Source: Welwitschia mirabilis
Lineage: Eukaryota > Gnetophyta > Gnetopsida > Welwitschiales
Length of the DNA: 64,000 nucleotides
Direction: 5' to 3'
NCBI GenBank assembly: GCA_051453625.1
Contig: JBOZIK010000001.1
Span: forward strand, 126,258,313 to 126,322,312
The notes beneath the pieces were generated by a model. It did not search any database, had not been told where the DNA came from, and was given only the letters and a program-made list of their open reading frames with translations. Positions 11,936 to 23,264 of the stretch are shown piece after piece. A program made the position numbers and the translations under genes. Numbering within the stretch: position 1 is the stretch's first letter; each line of letters starts with the position of its first letter.

Positions 11936-14083
11936 TGTAAAGTCCACCTTATTATAATCCAAAACTTTAAATGTTTCTATCATATCAAAATGTAACATCC
12001 ATATTTTTAAAGCCGAAGAATAATAACTGATAAATATTAATGTGATATTCAAGAAAAATAAAAAAATTTTATGCACATTTTTAAAATTATGCTTTATTTG
12101 AAATATAAAGACTACATTTATAATAATTATAAAGTGATAATTATAATAATAATTATGAAGTATTGATTATAATAGTAATTATAAGTGATACTTATAATGA
12201 TAATTATGATAGAAATATGATTAAGAAAGAGCCACAAGCATGGCCACTAATCATTTAAACTCAATCTGGAAGCTAATATAAAATAAATTAATAAGCTACT
12301 AAAAAGTGATAGTGTTTACATAAGAGCCATAGAAAATTTGCAATAATAAAAAAATGACTTTACAAGTTAAAACATAAAAGATGATTTGAAAATCTAGTAT
12401 TAATATGAATTACAAATATATAAAGCATAAATAAGTAAATAATAGAAAAATCTTACATCAACATTAGTAAGTGCTCCTTTATTAAAATCAAAATCCATCC
12501 TAGCATTTAAAGTTATACAAACAATATGATATGATAACCATGAAATCATCACAGTTCCTAGTATGGGTTAGGTTATGCATGAAGAAAAGAAAGATGATAA
12601 AAATTGAAAGGATATAGTTAAGACATGAGGGTAAGACAATACCCATGAGATACATCTAAGACTAGAATATGCTAGTGTAAGAAATAAGACTTTGAATCCA
12701 TTTATTTTTTATAATTAATTTATTTATTAATAATATATAATGGCATTCCAAGTTTCAGTAATCCAAGAATGTGTTTTTAGAAGGATGTAAAAAATTCTCA
12801 TTTTTCTAGAAGTTCACCCATATGACCAATAGGATCTTTTCAGATAAGATAAATCCTTTGAAGTAACATAAACGTCCTGCTATACACAATTAGACTGGTC
12901 ATAAAATACTTCAATTACTTTGTTTACTTTGAAAGTTTACTCCCATAACCAAGGGGAGCTCTTTAGATGGCCCAACACCTAAAGCTACACAATTTGATTA
13001 GCAAGCTAGTTTTATTTTATTTTATTCAATAGATATAAAATAAATTCAAAATCTAAGGTATTACATGAATCATAAGATACTTATAAGATTAAAAATAAAT
13101 TAAATAAGGGAGAATGAGAATCACAGATTTTATACAAGATATCCAACATAATATTTATATGGAGTAATGTTAGGTTGTAAGTCTGAGAATCAATAGAAAG
13201 CTATGAAACCATACAAAAAATGCAAGAAATCCCTGGTATCATACCTATATTTTATGATGAAGATTTTTAAGATTTAAGCTTGCTACTTCTCAAGTTCTAA
13301 AGGCTCCAAGGGCTCTAAGATAGAAGTTCTTTAAGATTTCAAGACTAGAAAGTTTTCAAAAGAATAATAGGGGAAAAAAGAAATCTTAATAATGAAATCA
13401 AGAAATTTAAAAGATATTGAAAATTTTAATAGGCATATTCAATTCACCACTATTCTTAGAAAATGCCTATGTTTTCTTGATCCCCAAGAATTACGTTTCT
13501 TGACCACTAGGTTTAATTTCATTTAATAATAAATAAATAATGCTTGAGAAAAAACTAATTGCATAATAAGTACATGTTAATCACAAGTAAAAGAAAATGC
13601 AACATCATAATTATGGGTGTTACTTTATAATATTTACTAAGATAAGATATTAAAATAAGCTAACATAATACATCCTAATATCTATATATGTTACAAGAAT
13701 TAAAATGAAAATGTAAGAAAATAAGCGAACATACTAATCATGGTACATTAAATCTAATAGTTAAAAAAAGAAAATAATGTTTTTTTTGTATAACTATTGA
13801 TTAGCCACTAAAAGTACACCTTAAATAAACAATGAAAGACTTTAAAAATTATTAATTATACTAGTTACAATAAAAAAAGTATTTAAAATTAATAATTACA
13901 TCACAATAAGTTTCCACTAACAAGTAAAGAATTGCATCTCAAATAATTATAATATGCTCATAAATAAAGAATCCAACAATTAAATCAACCTAGTAGATCC
14001 TACAACATATAAATTATTTCTATTTAGCTTTCATTTATCTATTTGGGCTAAATCATTTAACCTTTGAAAATATGAGGGTAGCA
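11936..14083 (-). repeat. Element E 3' LTR
   Basis: 2148 bp, plus strand from tgtaaagtcc to gggtagca, aligned along its length with 14685-16880. A second TGTAACATCC about 57 bp inside the lower end is shared by both copies. Around 12115-12215 it holds an imperfect TAATTAT-rich tandem stretch, also present in the partner. Confidence 0.75.
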
Positions 14084-14100
14084 TTTCCCTCCTCCTTAAG
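14084..14100 (-). promoter_or_regulatory. Element E polypurine tract
   Basis: Plus strand tttccctcctccttaag, so the minus strand is purine-rich, adjoining the LTR start. A 68-codon open frame over 14053-14259 merely reads through this end of the element. Confidence 0.7.
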
Positions 14101-14669
14101 AAGTTTCATCCTTAAAACTTGACGGAAAAAAAAGTGTAGGTTTTTACTATAAAATGTTTGATTTATATTTATAAGTAGTTTTCCTTTTTTTAATTTTAAA
14201 CATTTCACTTTATAAAGATGAATTTTTCTTATTTTAAGAATGAATTTCTTTTGATCCAAAATTTTAATTAGTTATACTTCAAATATAATCTAGTTAAATG
14301 TTCACTTCTTAAATTGGAATGATCTTTGTTATGTTAGATATACATTTGTGTAAAGGATACACTAAAAAGAATGACTTATAAAAGAATTGTATTCTTTCAT
14401 TTTTTTTTTTATTTTTTATTTTTTAGATGTAAGATGTTCCCCCCATTCTAACATGTCTATTTTCATATTTCCAACATTAAAAAATTAAAGAAACACATAT
14501 AAAGAGCATCCAAAAATATTTGGATTAGAAATGATTTATCTTTCTTATGTTTTAAATTAATTATTTATAATTTTTAATTATTTTTTTCAACTAATACCAC
14601 ACCCTAGGATTTTATATTAAAACTTATAACAACTTAATGATAATTATTCCTAGTGAAATTGCAACCTAG

Positions 14670-14681
14670 GCTCTAATATCA
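14670..14681 (-). promoter_or_regulatory. Element E primer binding site (tRNA-iMet type)
   Basis: Minus strand tgatattagagc, 10 of 12 matching TGGTATCAGAGC. Both differences are G-to-A or C-to-T. It lies three bases from the LTR end. Confidence 0.72.
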
Positions 14682-14684
14682 AAA

Positions 14685-16880
14685 TGTAAAGTCCACCTTT
14701 TTACAACCCAAACATTCAAATGTTTCTTTGATATTAAAATGTAACATGCACATTTTTAAAGCCTAAAAATAATCAAGTGATAAATATTAATGTGATATTT
14801 AGGATTAATGAAAAAGGTTATGTATATTTTTAAAATTATGCTATATTTAAATGTGACAACCTCATTTATAGTAATTATAGAGCGATAGTTGAAGTAGTGT
14901 TTATAATAGTAATTATGAGTGGCAATTACAATAATAATTAGAATAGTAGTATGATGAATGAAAAGCCGCAAGTAGTATGATGCAGAAAAAACCACAAGCA
15001 TGACCATTAATCATTTAAACTCAATGTACAAGCTAATATAAAATAAATTAATAAGCTATTAGGAAGTTAGAATGGTTACATAAGAGTCATAGAAAACTTG
15101 CAAAAATTAAAAAACAACTATACAAATTAAAACATAAGCACTAATTCACAACTCTAATTTTAATATAAATTATAAATGCATAAAGCATAAATAATTAAAT
15201 AATTAAAATAGCTCAACTCAACATCAGTAAGCATTCCTTCATCAATGACCAGAATTCATGCTAGATTCTAAGCATACATAAAAAATATGGTATAAGAAAC
15301 ATGAAATCATCACAATTTCTAGTAGGGTCTAGGAAATGGAGGAGGAAAGAAAGGTAACTAAAATCCAAAGGATATAGCCAAGGCATGAGATTAAGATAGA
15401 TTGGAATATGCCAATATATAATTAAGACTTTGTGATTCATTTATTTTAATAATTGATTTAGTTAACAATAATACAAAATGACATACCAAGTTTCAATAAT
15501 CTAAGAGTGAGTTGTCTAAAGGGTGTTAAAAATGTCCATTTATCTAGAAGTTCACTTCTATAACTTATAAGAACCATTCAAATGGGATAAATCATTTTAA
15601 GCCACATAAAAATCCTATTACGCCTAACTAGATAGGTCATAAATATACTCTAATCACCCTATTTGATCTAAAAGTTTACTCCCATAACTAGTGGGAGTTC
15701 TTAAGATAGTTTAATTCCTAAAGCCATATGATTTAGTTATCTCACTAGTTTTATTTCATCTTATTTAATAGATATAAAATCAGATTCATAGTGCAAGGTA
15801 TTACATGAATCAAAAAAGAATTATAAGATTAAAACATCAATTAAGATTAACTAAGAATAAGAATTACAAGTTTTATAAGAGATTAAACATAATGCTTACA
15901 TGGAGTCATGTTAGGTTATAGAAGTGAAAATCATTAAAGAAATAAAAACATTTAAGAGTATAAATAAGAACAAACAAGATAATAAGAAAAAGTCATCAAA
16001 CCATATTAAAGGTGCAAGAAATCCCTAATACCATACTTGTATTTTGTGATGAACACTTTTAAGCTTCAAGATTGCTACTTCTCAATCTCCAAATACTCTA
16101 AAGACTCCAAGATAGAAGGTCTCTAAGATTTTAAGATTAAAAAGTCTTTAAAAAAAATACTAAGGGATAAAAAAAATTATATTTATAATAATATGAAGGA
16201 ATTTAAAAGATATTGAAAAGTTTAAGGAACACATATAAGCCACTACTATTCTTGAAAAATGATTGTGATTTTCTAATCCTCAACCACTGCTTTGTTTGGC
16301 CATAAGGTTTAATTTCATTTATAATAATAAATAAATAAATAATTCTTGCAAAACAATCAATTACATTATGAATGACTATTAAAAGAAAATGCAGCATTAT
16401 AATTATGGATGTTACTTTATAATGTACTACTAAGATAGAATATTAAAATGAGCTAACATAAGACATATTACTAATTATAGACTTTACAAGAATTAAAATG
16501 ACAGAAATGAAAATAAGGGAGTATACTAATCATGGTAGATTAAATGTAATATCTAAAAAAGAAGATAAAATAATATTTTTATAATCACTAATTAGCCATA
16601 AAAGTGTACCATTAAATAAACAATTAAAGACTATAAAAATAACATCATTAAATATAATGACTATATGAAAAGAAATCTTTTAAAATAATAATTTCACCAC
16701 ACTANNNNNNNNNNTTTCATCTCATATAATAATAATAATATGTTAATAAGTAAAGAAGAAATAAAGAATCTAGTAATTAAATCAACTTACTAAGTCCCAC
16801 AAGATGAAAATTATTTTTTCTTATCTTTCATTTAATTATTTAGGCTAAATCATTTAATCTTGAAAAATCTAAATGTAATA
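14685..16880 (-). repeat. Element E 5' LTR
   Basis: 2196 bp, the partner of 11936-14083. On the minus strand it starts tattacattt, where a TG start has decayed to TA, and ends TTTACA. The 10-N gap at 16705-16714 lies within it. Confidence 0.74.
16705..16714. other. Assembly gap (10 N)
   Basis: Run of ten N in the element E 5' LTR. Confidence 1.
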
Positions 16881-19800
16881 ATTTCACCAGTGTCTCTTAA
16901 GTAATCTTTATATTTGGGTTATTATGAACTAATTAGATTAATGGAGCTTCTAATCTAAAATTCCAATGTTTCATCACTATGTTATGCATGCGATATATTC
17001 TATACTAAGTTTTGATGTCATTTCTAATTTGTATAGAGAAAATATTTAGATTTTATAAACTAAAGAAAACTCTATTAATGAAGACCCCAATTTCTAAACA
17101 ATTCTTCTTATAAAGAGAATATATGTCAAGATGTATTTGCTAGGAATCACTTATGAAAATTAGTTTTCCTATATAAAAATGCACTAATTATACTAGTTTT
17201 AGAAAATGAAATCTATAAAAACTAATAGGTTGATAAAGGAATGACTAAATGGTATATGGAAATGTAAAATATTAGCATCATTATCATACTAGATAATCAA
17301 CTATCTAATTTTAAGGACTAATTGAGCTACATGTTAATATATTCATACTTTTACACTCATATCTTACTTGTATGTTGGCTTGGATATGATGTGTAATTTT
17401 GAAGATCTAATAGTTAATTACTTACAAAACACCTAGTGTTGAAAAACAGAATAGAAAGAAACATGATCAAGAATTTCTAAATTAAATCATTATTTCTATA
17501 GAATATTCTTTATCACTTATTACAAAGAAGAGCTTACTTTTAAAAGCAATAACATCATTAGGGTTTTACTAGGTTTTTCACATATTCCTAGGTATAGGAC
17601 CATGGTGTGCATACAAACCTTAGTAATTTTCCCCTCAACATGGGAATATTCTCTCTTCCAAGGGAAAACTAGAGTACCTAGAGTAAAACCTTAAATGCAG
17701 TGTATAATAAGACCTCCTTAAAGGAGTTATCATGTAAGAAAACTACTTCATTAAAGAAGTAGTTAATTTACTACTACATATTCCATAGTAAATAAAACTA
17801 TCATGTGCATTACACATCCCATAATGCTAGACTCAAAAAAATGTATTAAACATCTTATAATACTAGGCCAGAATTTATACTACACATTTCATACTACTAG
17901 GATTAAATAAATCCTTATAAGTTAAATAAAGCCTATAATGTACAAGAAAAAAATGAGTTTAAATCAACTCATTATCAATCTAATTTTGGATTGAAAGTGC
18001 TAGAACTTCTTTCAACTAAGTATTTTTGTTTGATTATTAGTTGTTATTTCTATGGATAGATGATGTAGTAGGATAATAACTTTATGCTATATAAGTTTCT
18101 TAATTTTATAAACCAACTCCTATGTACCATTTTCTATAAGTGCATGGCATTATTCTTTTAAAGCTTAGATCTACTAATTCTATAGAATAATGTTTTTCAA
18201 AGAAGTTAGTTTTCTATTAAAGGTTAAGTAAAGCTTACCATCAACATCATCATGAGCTGTATGTGAGTAATTCCTAGTTTTAGTTTTATTCTTTTCATTA
18301 CTAACACAAATTATGGTCAAGGGCACATGCCAACACAATTAGAAATGAAATGGTTAGTTTATTAACTAGTTTAAGTAGATAGTTACCTCTGTCTCTATCC
18401 TAGTATATGATGAAACTTGAGAATAATCTCAGTTGACTAAGAGCAAAAGAAAAGGATGTGGCTAAAAAGAAAGAATTTTAAAAAGAGGTGGTAAAAGAGA
18501 TTTTCTTTAGATTATAAGAAAGAAAATAAGGGGAAAAGAATCATATAGAGTCTAGGAATAATAGAGTAAGGGTTTTGGAAAGGTATATAAGGAAATAGGA
18601 TAAAACAAACAATTAAAAGATGAATTAATAAAGAAATTTCAAAGATAAACTATAAAAGAAATAATTAAGGGTAGTTTGGAGAAGATTGTCACTTAGTTTA
18701 TTACAAGTACAACTTAAAAGCTTAAATGGATTTCTTCCTTTTATCTTTTTATAATTTGTTATTCATTTTTTTCATTTTTTGATTAAAAAGCAAGTGAATT
18801 AAATATTTAGTATGGTGTATGCCTTCATAAATATGTGTGTATTAAGACTTGTAGATTGATTGATGGCTCTTATTCATTCCATTTTTATTAAGGAACTAAA
18901 CTTTATATACGTTTGAGATAAATAAGAAAATAGACATCTAAGTAGTTTGAGTGTGAAGAATATGAGGATTTAACAAATATCATACATAAAAATGTCATAA
19001 TTCTTTCTAGCAATGAAAACTTTATGATTCATATAGAAAACAAGATCACATGACCTAATGATTTTAAAACGTAACTTATGAATACAAAGTAATGAAATTC
19101 AATGCACACCTTTAAGACATTATGACATGAAGATATTTTAGAAAATGTAAAAGGTAAAGAGTGATATGTGGTCTTTAGTATCAATTTCATGGTAGTTTTT
19201 CTTTGTAATCATAGCTTCTTTTAGTATAGGCAGCATCCTAGGAGCAGAAATGACTCACTTCTTGTAGTCTAATTGAACTCTTCTCCTTTGTTTTTTTCAA
19301 GGAACTCCTTTGATAATGCCTCTCGATTCCCTTACATTTGATGTATTACTGCAAATAAAAGGAAGTAGATTTTTCCATTTATGGTGGTGGATAGATTAAT
19401 AAAAATAGGTTTTATAGTGATGCATGATAGATTAGTAGAATAAAAACATGTAAATGGAGGACTCCGTGAGAAAAAGAGCACATGAAGAGATCTCTAATAG
19501 AAATCATGTGAATACAAATTATATTATCAATAGAGGTTAACAAAAAGCACAGAAAGCATCATGCACAAAAGATATATGGGAAAGGTAATGATAAGATATC
19601 TTTCTCAATCATTATAACAACTATAATGGAATCAGAACCATCTTCCCTAAAGAGATAGCCAATGGTTTTGTTTCTAAGAATCTTGAGAAGGCTAAACTAG
19701 AAATCTTACCTAAGGTTGCTAAAGTAGAATGATCTTATGATTTTCATATGAAGTAGCTAATATATTCTATGTTTTCTTACATATCTCTTATTTCTTTTTA

Positions 19801-20521
19801 TCTTATAGTGATGCATCATCCCTACTTCACTGACTACTCGTATAGATGCTACCCTTTTCTATGATGATACTATTGTCAGTGCTCTATCTATCCCTTTTCA
19901 CTGTTGTTTATCTATTCATCTCTTATTATTCTAGTTAGGATTGTGCCCCTTCTAGTAAACCTCAGCTAATCAAGACTTACATTAGCTTTGACTCAATAAT
20001 TAGTGGGTTTTCTATTGTGTTTTCTTATCCAGTATTCAGCACAGCATTATTTGAAATGTATCATTGAGTTATATCCCTTAAAAAAGTGCTAAATCAAGAT
20101 GAATTAATAAGGAAATGATGGAGGTAAATATACACTTATCCTATTTGGAGCACATGCTTCATTCTCTTTTCTATGCTACATCTTTCATTAGTACTTTATT
20201 CCATTAGAGTACTTTACCTTTGAAGTATTATGCCTCTATTGGATGTTATCTTTCCCTCTGATGACACTACCTTCCATCTTTGATAGCTAGTCTTTCTTCT
20301 TTAACCATCATTAATTTCCTCTCTAGTGTCTTATTTACTTCTCATCCACTATTAGATCTACCTTAATGTGTTGTGCATCTATTGGATGCTCAATTAATAC
20401 TCTATCTCCTCTGATCTTCCTTCTGTGATGTTGGTGTTTCTTTCTTGTTCAATCATGGTGTATCTTCATTGGTATCACCTTTCTTATTTTTCACTATCTT
20501 AACCTCTTTTTTACTAATTTT
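16881..20521. other. AT-rich DNA, no gene recognised
   Basis: No domain or LTR pair could be supported. Two things stand out and are listed separately: a short dispersed repeat at 17430-17635 and a pyrimidine-rich plus strand at about 19780-20520. It may include the 3' part of element F and other decayed elements. Confidence 0.5.
17430..17635. repeat. Dispersed repeat, copy 1
   Basis: Direct-repeat match to 30470-30660, clearest over 'cttatcacttattacaaaga' and the following 'cataggacca..g.atgcatacaaa.ctta'. The start TGTTGAAAAACAG near 17431 would suit an LTR start, but no partner structure was found. Confidence 0.6.
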
Positions 20522-20526
20522 ACTCT

Positions 20527-20958
20527 TGATATAACCTAAAAAATGTTGTTATGGATAACACAACATAGCAACATAATGGAGAAATATAAAGAAGGGGTTA
20601 TTAAATTAAAACATCGAAAGCCATTATAACTAAAGATGTGAAAGTAAAGTGATTTGTAACCCCTTGCTAAACTAAGATAAATGAGTAGGTAATGCCTTAT
20701 CATTAACATTTTATTTAAATTTATGCAAGAGTTTTTTTGGTGAATGAGTAATCACACCTCTAATAAAATCCTAGATTCAATAAATCTAGACATCTCTCTA
20801 TATTTTGTATAGAAACCCTTAGACTTATCTTCATCTCCTTTATAAATAATAATTATAATAATAAGAAGTTATAATAAAAGGGGTCTACATTTTTTATAAC
20901 ATTTTCTTTTATTATTTACTAATTTCAAGGAACGTCTGAAATGGACACTCATGTGTCA
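20527..20958 (-). repeat. TRIM array LTR 1 (outermost 3' LTR)
   Basis: 432 bp, plus strand tgatataacc to gtgtca. Unlike the other three, no PBS complement precedes it; the target duplication ACTCT does. This makes it the terminal 3' LTR on the minus strand. Confidence 0.85.
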
Positions 20959-21260
20959 CATGTGCCCTCTCAAAAATGCACTTGTTCTTGAGTGAAAAGA
21001 AGTCTCACCGCATTGATAATGTAATCGTATGCATTGAGGTAGGCACTTTCTATAGACTATTAGATCTTTTATCATTAAACCCCTTTTCACTAATCTATCT
21101 CCCATGATCTTCATGCCAAGAAATACAAGGTGAACTTTATGGTTTCATGGACTCCTATACCAGCTCTCCAAGTCACAAAATTTCCTTTTCCTAAAGCAAG
21201 CTTTTATCTTTAAATAAGTATATATTCCTTGCTTAGCTTTCTTTCATAGAATATTTTTTG

Positions 21261-21272
21261 GCTCTAATACCA
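21261..21272 (-). promoter_or_regulatory. TRIM array PBS 1 (tRNA-iMet)
   Basis: Minus strand tggtattagagc, 11 of 12 identical to TGGTATCAGAGC, the best-preserved PBS in the window. Confidence 0.9.
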
Positions 21273-21274
21273 TT

Positions 21275-21722
21275 TAACATAACTTAAGCAAAAAAAAGAT
21301 ATAAAGTCACATAGCAAAGTAACATAATATAAAGATATAAAGAAGGAATTATTAAATCTAAATAGTAAAATTCAAAAAAAAAAATATAAGAAATTCAAAG
21401 TGATTCTCAACCCTTACCAAACTAGGGTAAATAAGTAAATAATGCCTTTTCATTAACATTTTGCTTTAATTTATACATAAGCTTTCTTGATAAACAAGTA
21501 ATCAATTCTCAATAAAATCCTAGATTCAATGATCCTAGATACCTCTTTATATTTTATAAAGAACCCCTTAAACTTTCCTTCACCTCCTTTCTAAATAATA
21601 ATTACAATAATAAGTTACAACAAAATGGATGCACATCCTTTATAATATTTTCTTTAAGATCCTACAACTTCTCTCTCTTCTATTAATTTCAAGAAACATC
21701 TAAAATTAACACTCCTACATCA
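21275..21722 (-). repeat. TRIM array LTR 2
   Basis: 448 bp, plus strand taacataac to ctacatca. It is followed by aacaccctctttt, the PPT complement. Confidence 0.87.
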
Positions 21723-22025
21723 AACACCCTCTTTTAAAAATTAGCTTATCCTCAAGTGAAAAGAAGTCATACAACATTGATAATGCAATCATACATATGA
21801 AGGCAAACTCTTCCTACAGACCGCTAGATCCTTTACCACTAGACCCCTCTTTGCTAGTCTATCTTCTAAGATTTCCATGCTAATAAATATGAGGTGAACT
21901 TAATGCTTTCATTACCTCCTCTACCATCTCTTCGAGCCACAAAATTTTCCTTTTCTTAAAGTAGACTTTTATCCTTCAATAAGTAGATCTTTCTTACTTT
22001 GATTTTTACCACAAAATCTTTTCCA

Positions 22026-22037
22026 ACTCAGATACCA
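22026..22037 (-). promoter_or_regulatory. TRIM array PBS 2 (tRNA-iMet)
   Basis: Minus strand tggtatctgagt, 10 of 12 matching the initiator tRNA-Met complement. Confidence 0.82.
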
Positions 22038-22039
22038 TT

Positions 22040-22493
22040 TGGCATAGCCTAATAAAAAGCTACTATAAAGTTACACAACAGAGTAACATAATAAAGAGAC
22101 ATAAAGAAAAGATTTTATTAAATCCAAATACTGAAAGACATTACAAGAAAAATAAGATAAGTAAAGTAATTCTCAATCCCTTGCTAAATCAAGGCAAACA
22201 TGTAGGAAATCCCTTTCTATTAATATTTTGCTTTAATTTATACATGAGCTTTCTTGATAAACAAGTAATCAACCCCTAAATAAAACCTTAGATTTCATGA
22301 ATCTAGACAACTATTTATGTTTTATAAAAAACCCCTTAAACTTCCATTCATCTCCTTTCTAGATAATAATTACAATAAGAAAGAGTTACAATAAAAGGGG
22401 TTTACATCCTTTATAACATTTTCTTTGAGATCCTCCAACTTCTCTATCATTTACTAATTTCAAGAAACATCTAAAATGGGTGTTGCTACATCA
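22040..22493 (-). repeat. TRIM array LTR 3
   Basis: 454 bp, plus strand tggcatagcc to ctacatca, followed by aatacctctctt. Confidence 0.87.
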
Positions 22494-22795
22494 AATACCT
22501 CTCTTAAAAATGAGCTCATCCTTAAGTTAAAATAAATCACATCATAATGATAACACAATCATATGCATGGAGGCAGGCTCTTCCTGCAAAATATTTCATC
22601 CTTTACTACTAGAATCATATTTTCTAATCTACCTCCCACAATATCCATGCTAATAAATACAAGACAAACTTCATGCTTTTGTAGCCTCCTCTACCATCTC
22701 TCCAAGCCATAAAAGTTTTCTTTCCTTAAAGTAAGCTTTTATCTTTCAATAAGTAGATCTTTCTTACTTAACTTTCTTCCACAGGACCTTTTCTA

Positions 22796-22807
22796 TCTCT
22801 AATACCA
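22796..22807 (-). promoter_or_regulatory. TRIM array PBS 3 (tRNA-iMet)
   Basis: Minus strand tggtattagaga, 10 of 12 matching. Two bases separate it from LTR 4. Confidence 0.82.
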
Positions 22808-22809
22808 TT

Positions 22810-23259
22810 TGATGTAGCATAAAGAAAATTGTTATAAAGTCATACAATAGAGTAACATAATAAAGAGATATAAAGAAGGGATTATTAAATTGAAACATTA
22901 AAATTAATTATAACTAAAGATGTAAAAAGCAAAGTGATTCCTAGTTCTTTATCAAACCAGGACAAACGAGTAGGTAATGCCTTCCCATTAACATTTTGTT
23001 TTAGTTTATACATCATCTTTCTTGATGAATAAGTAATTACACTTCTAATAAAATCTTAGATTTAATGAACCTAGACATCTCTTTATGATCTGTAGAGAAC
23101 TTTTTAAACTTCTCTTCACCTCCTTTCTAAATACTAATTCCAGTAAGAAGCAATTACAACAAAAGGGATCCACATCCTTTATGACATTTTCTTTTGCCTA
23201 CAACTTCTCTCTTATTTACTAATCTTGAAAAACATCTAAAAATGGATGCTTCTACATCA
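22810..23259 (-). repeat. TRIM array LTR 4 (outermost 5' LTR)
   Basis: 450 bp, plus strand tgatgtagc to ctacatca, with both termini intact, followed by target duplication ACTCC. Confidence 0.88.
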
Positions 23260-23264
23260 ACTCC

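Larger units (their letters stand above)
11936..16880 (-). mobile_element. Element E: Ty3/gypsy remnant, long LTRs, tiny interior
   Basis: Two long direct repeats (2148 and 2196 bp) enclose only about 600 bp. A tRNA-iMet-like PBS lies 3 bp from the upper repeat. On the minus strand the interior ends aaggatgaaacttcttaagg then aggaggga immediately before the lower repeat, resembling the 3' end and PPT of Tekay/Del-type gypsy elements. This fixes orientation and LTR identity. No gag or pol domain is left inside. Flanks ATTCA and ATTTC match poorly, so no convincing TSD. A 10-N gap lies in the upper LTR. It is either an internally deleted copy or a non-autonomous long-LTR derivative. Confidence 0.75.
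20522..23264 (-). mobile_element. Tandem TRIM-like retrotransposon array (4 LTRs, 3 interiors)
   Basis: Four LTR copies (432, 448, 454 and 450 bp) alternate with three interiors of 316-317 bp. Each interior begins after an LTR with the complement of a PPT (plus strand accctctttt or similar) and ends with the complement of a tRNA-iMet PBS two bases before the next LTR. The whole array is flanked by a 5-bp duplication, ACTCT at 20522-20526 and ACTCC at 23260-23264, as if it integrated as one unit. LTRs run tgatgtag...ctacatca. The interiors carry no gag or pol motif. One interior plus one LTR is about 765 bp. Such layouts are known for plant TRIM elements, although LTRs of 450 bp are long for that class. 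Confidence 0.88.
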
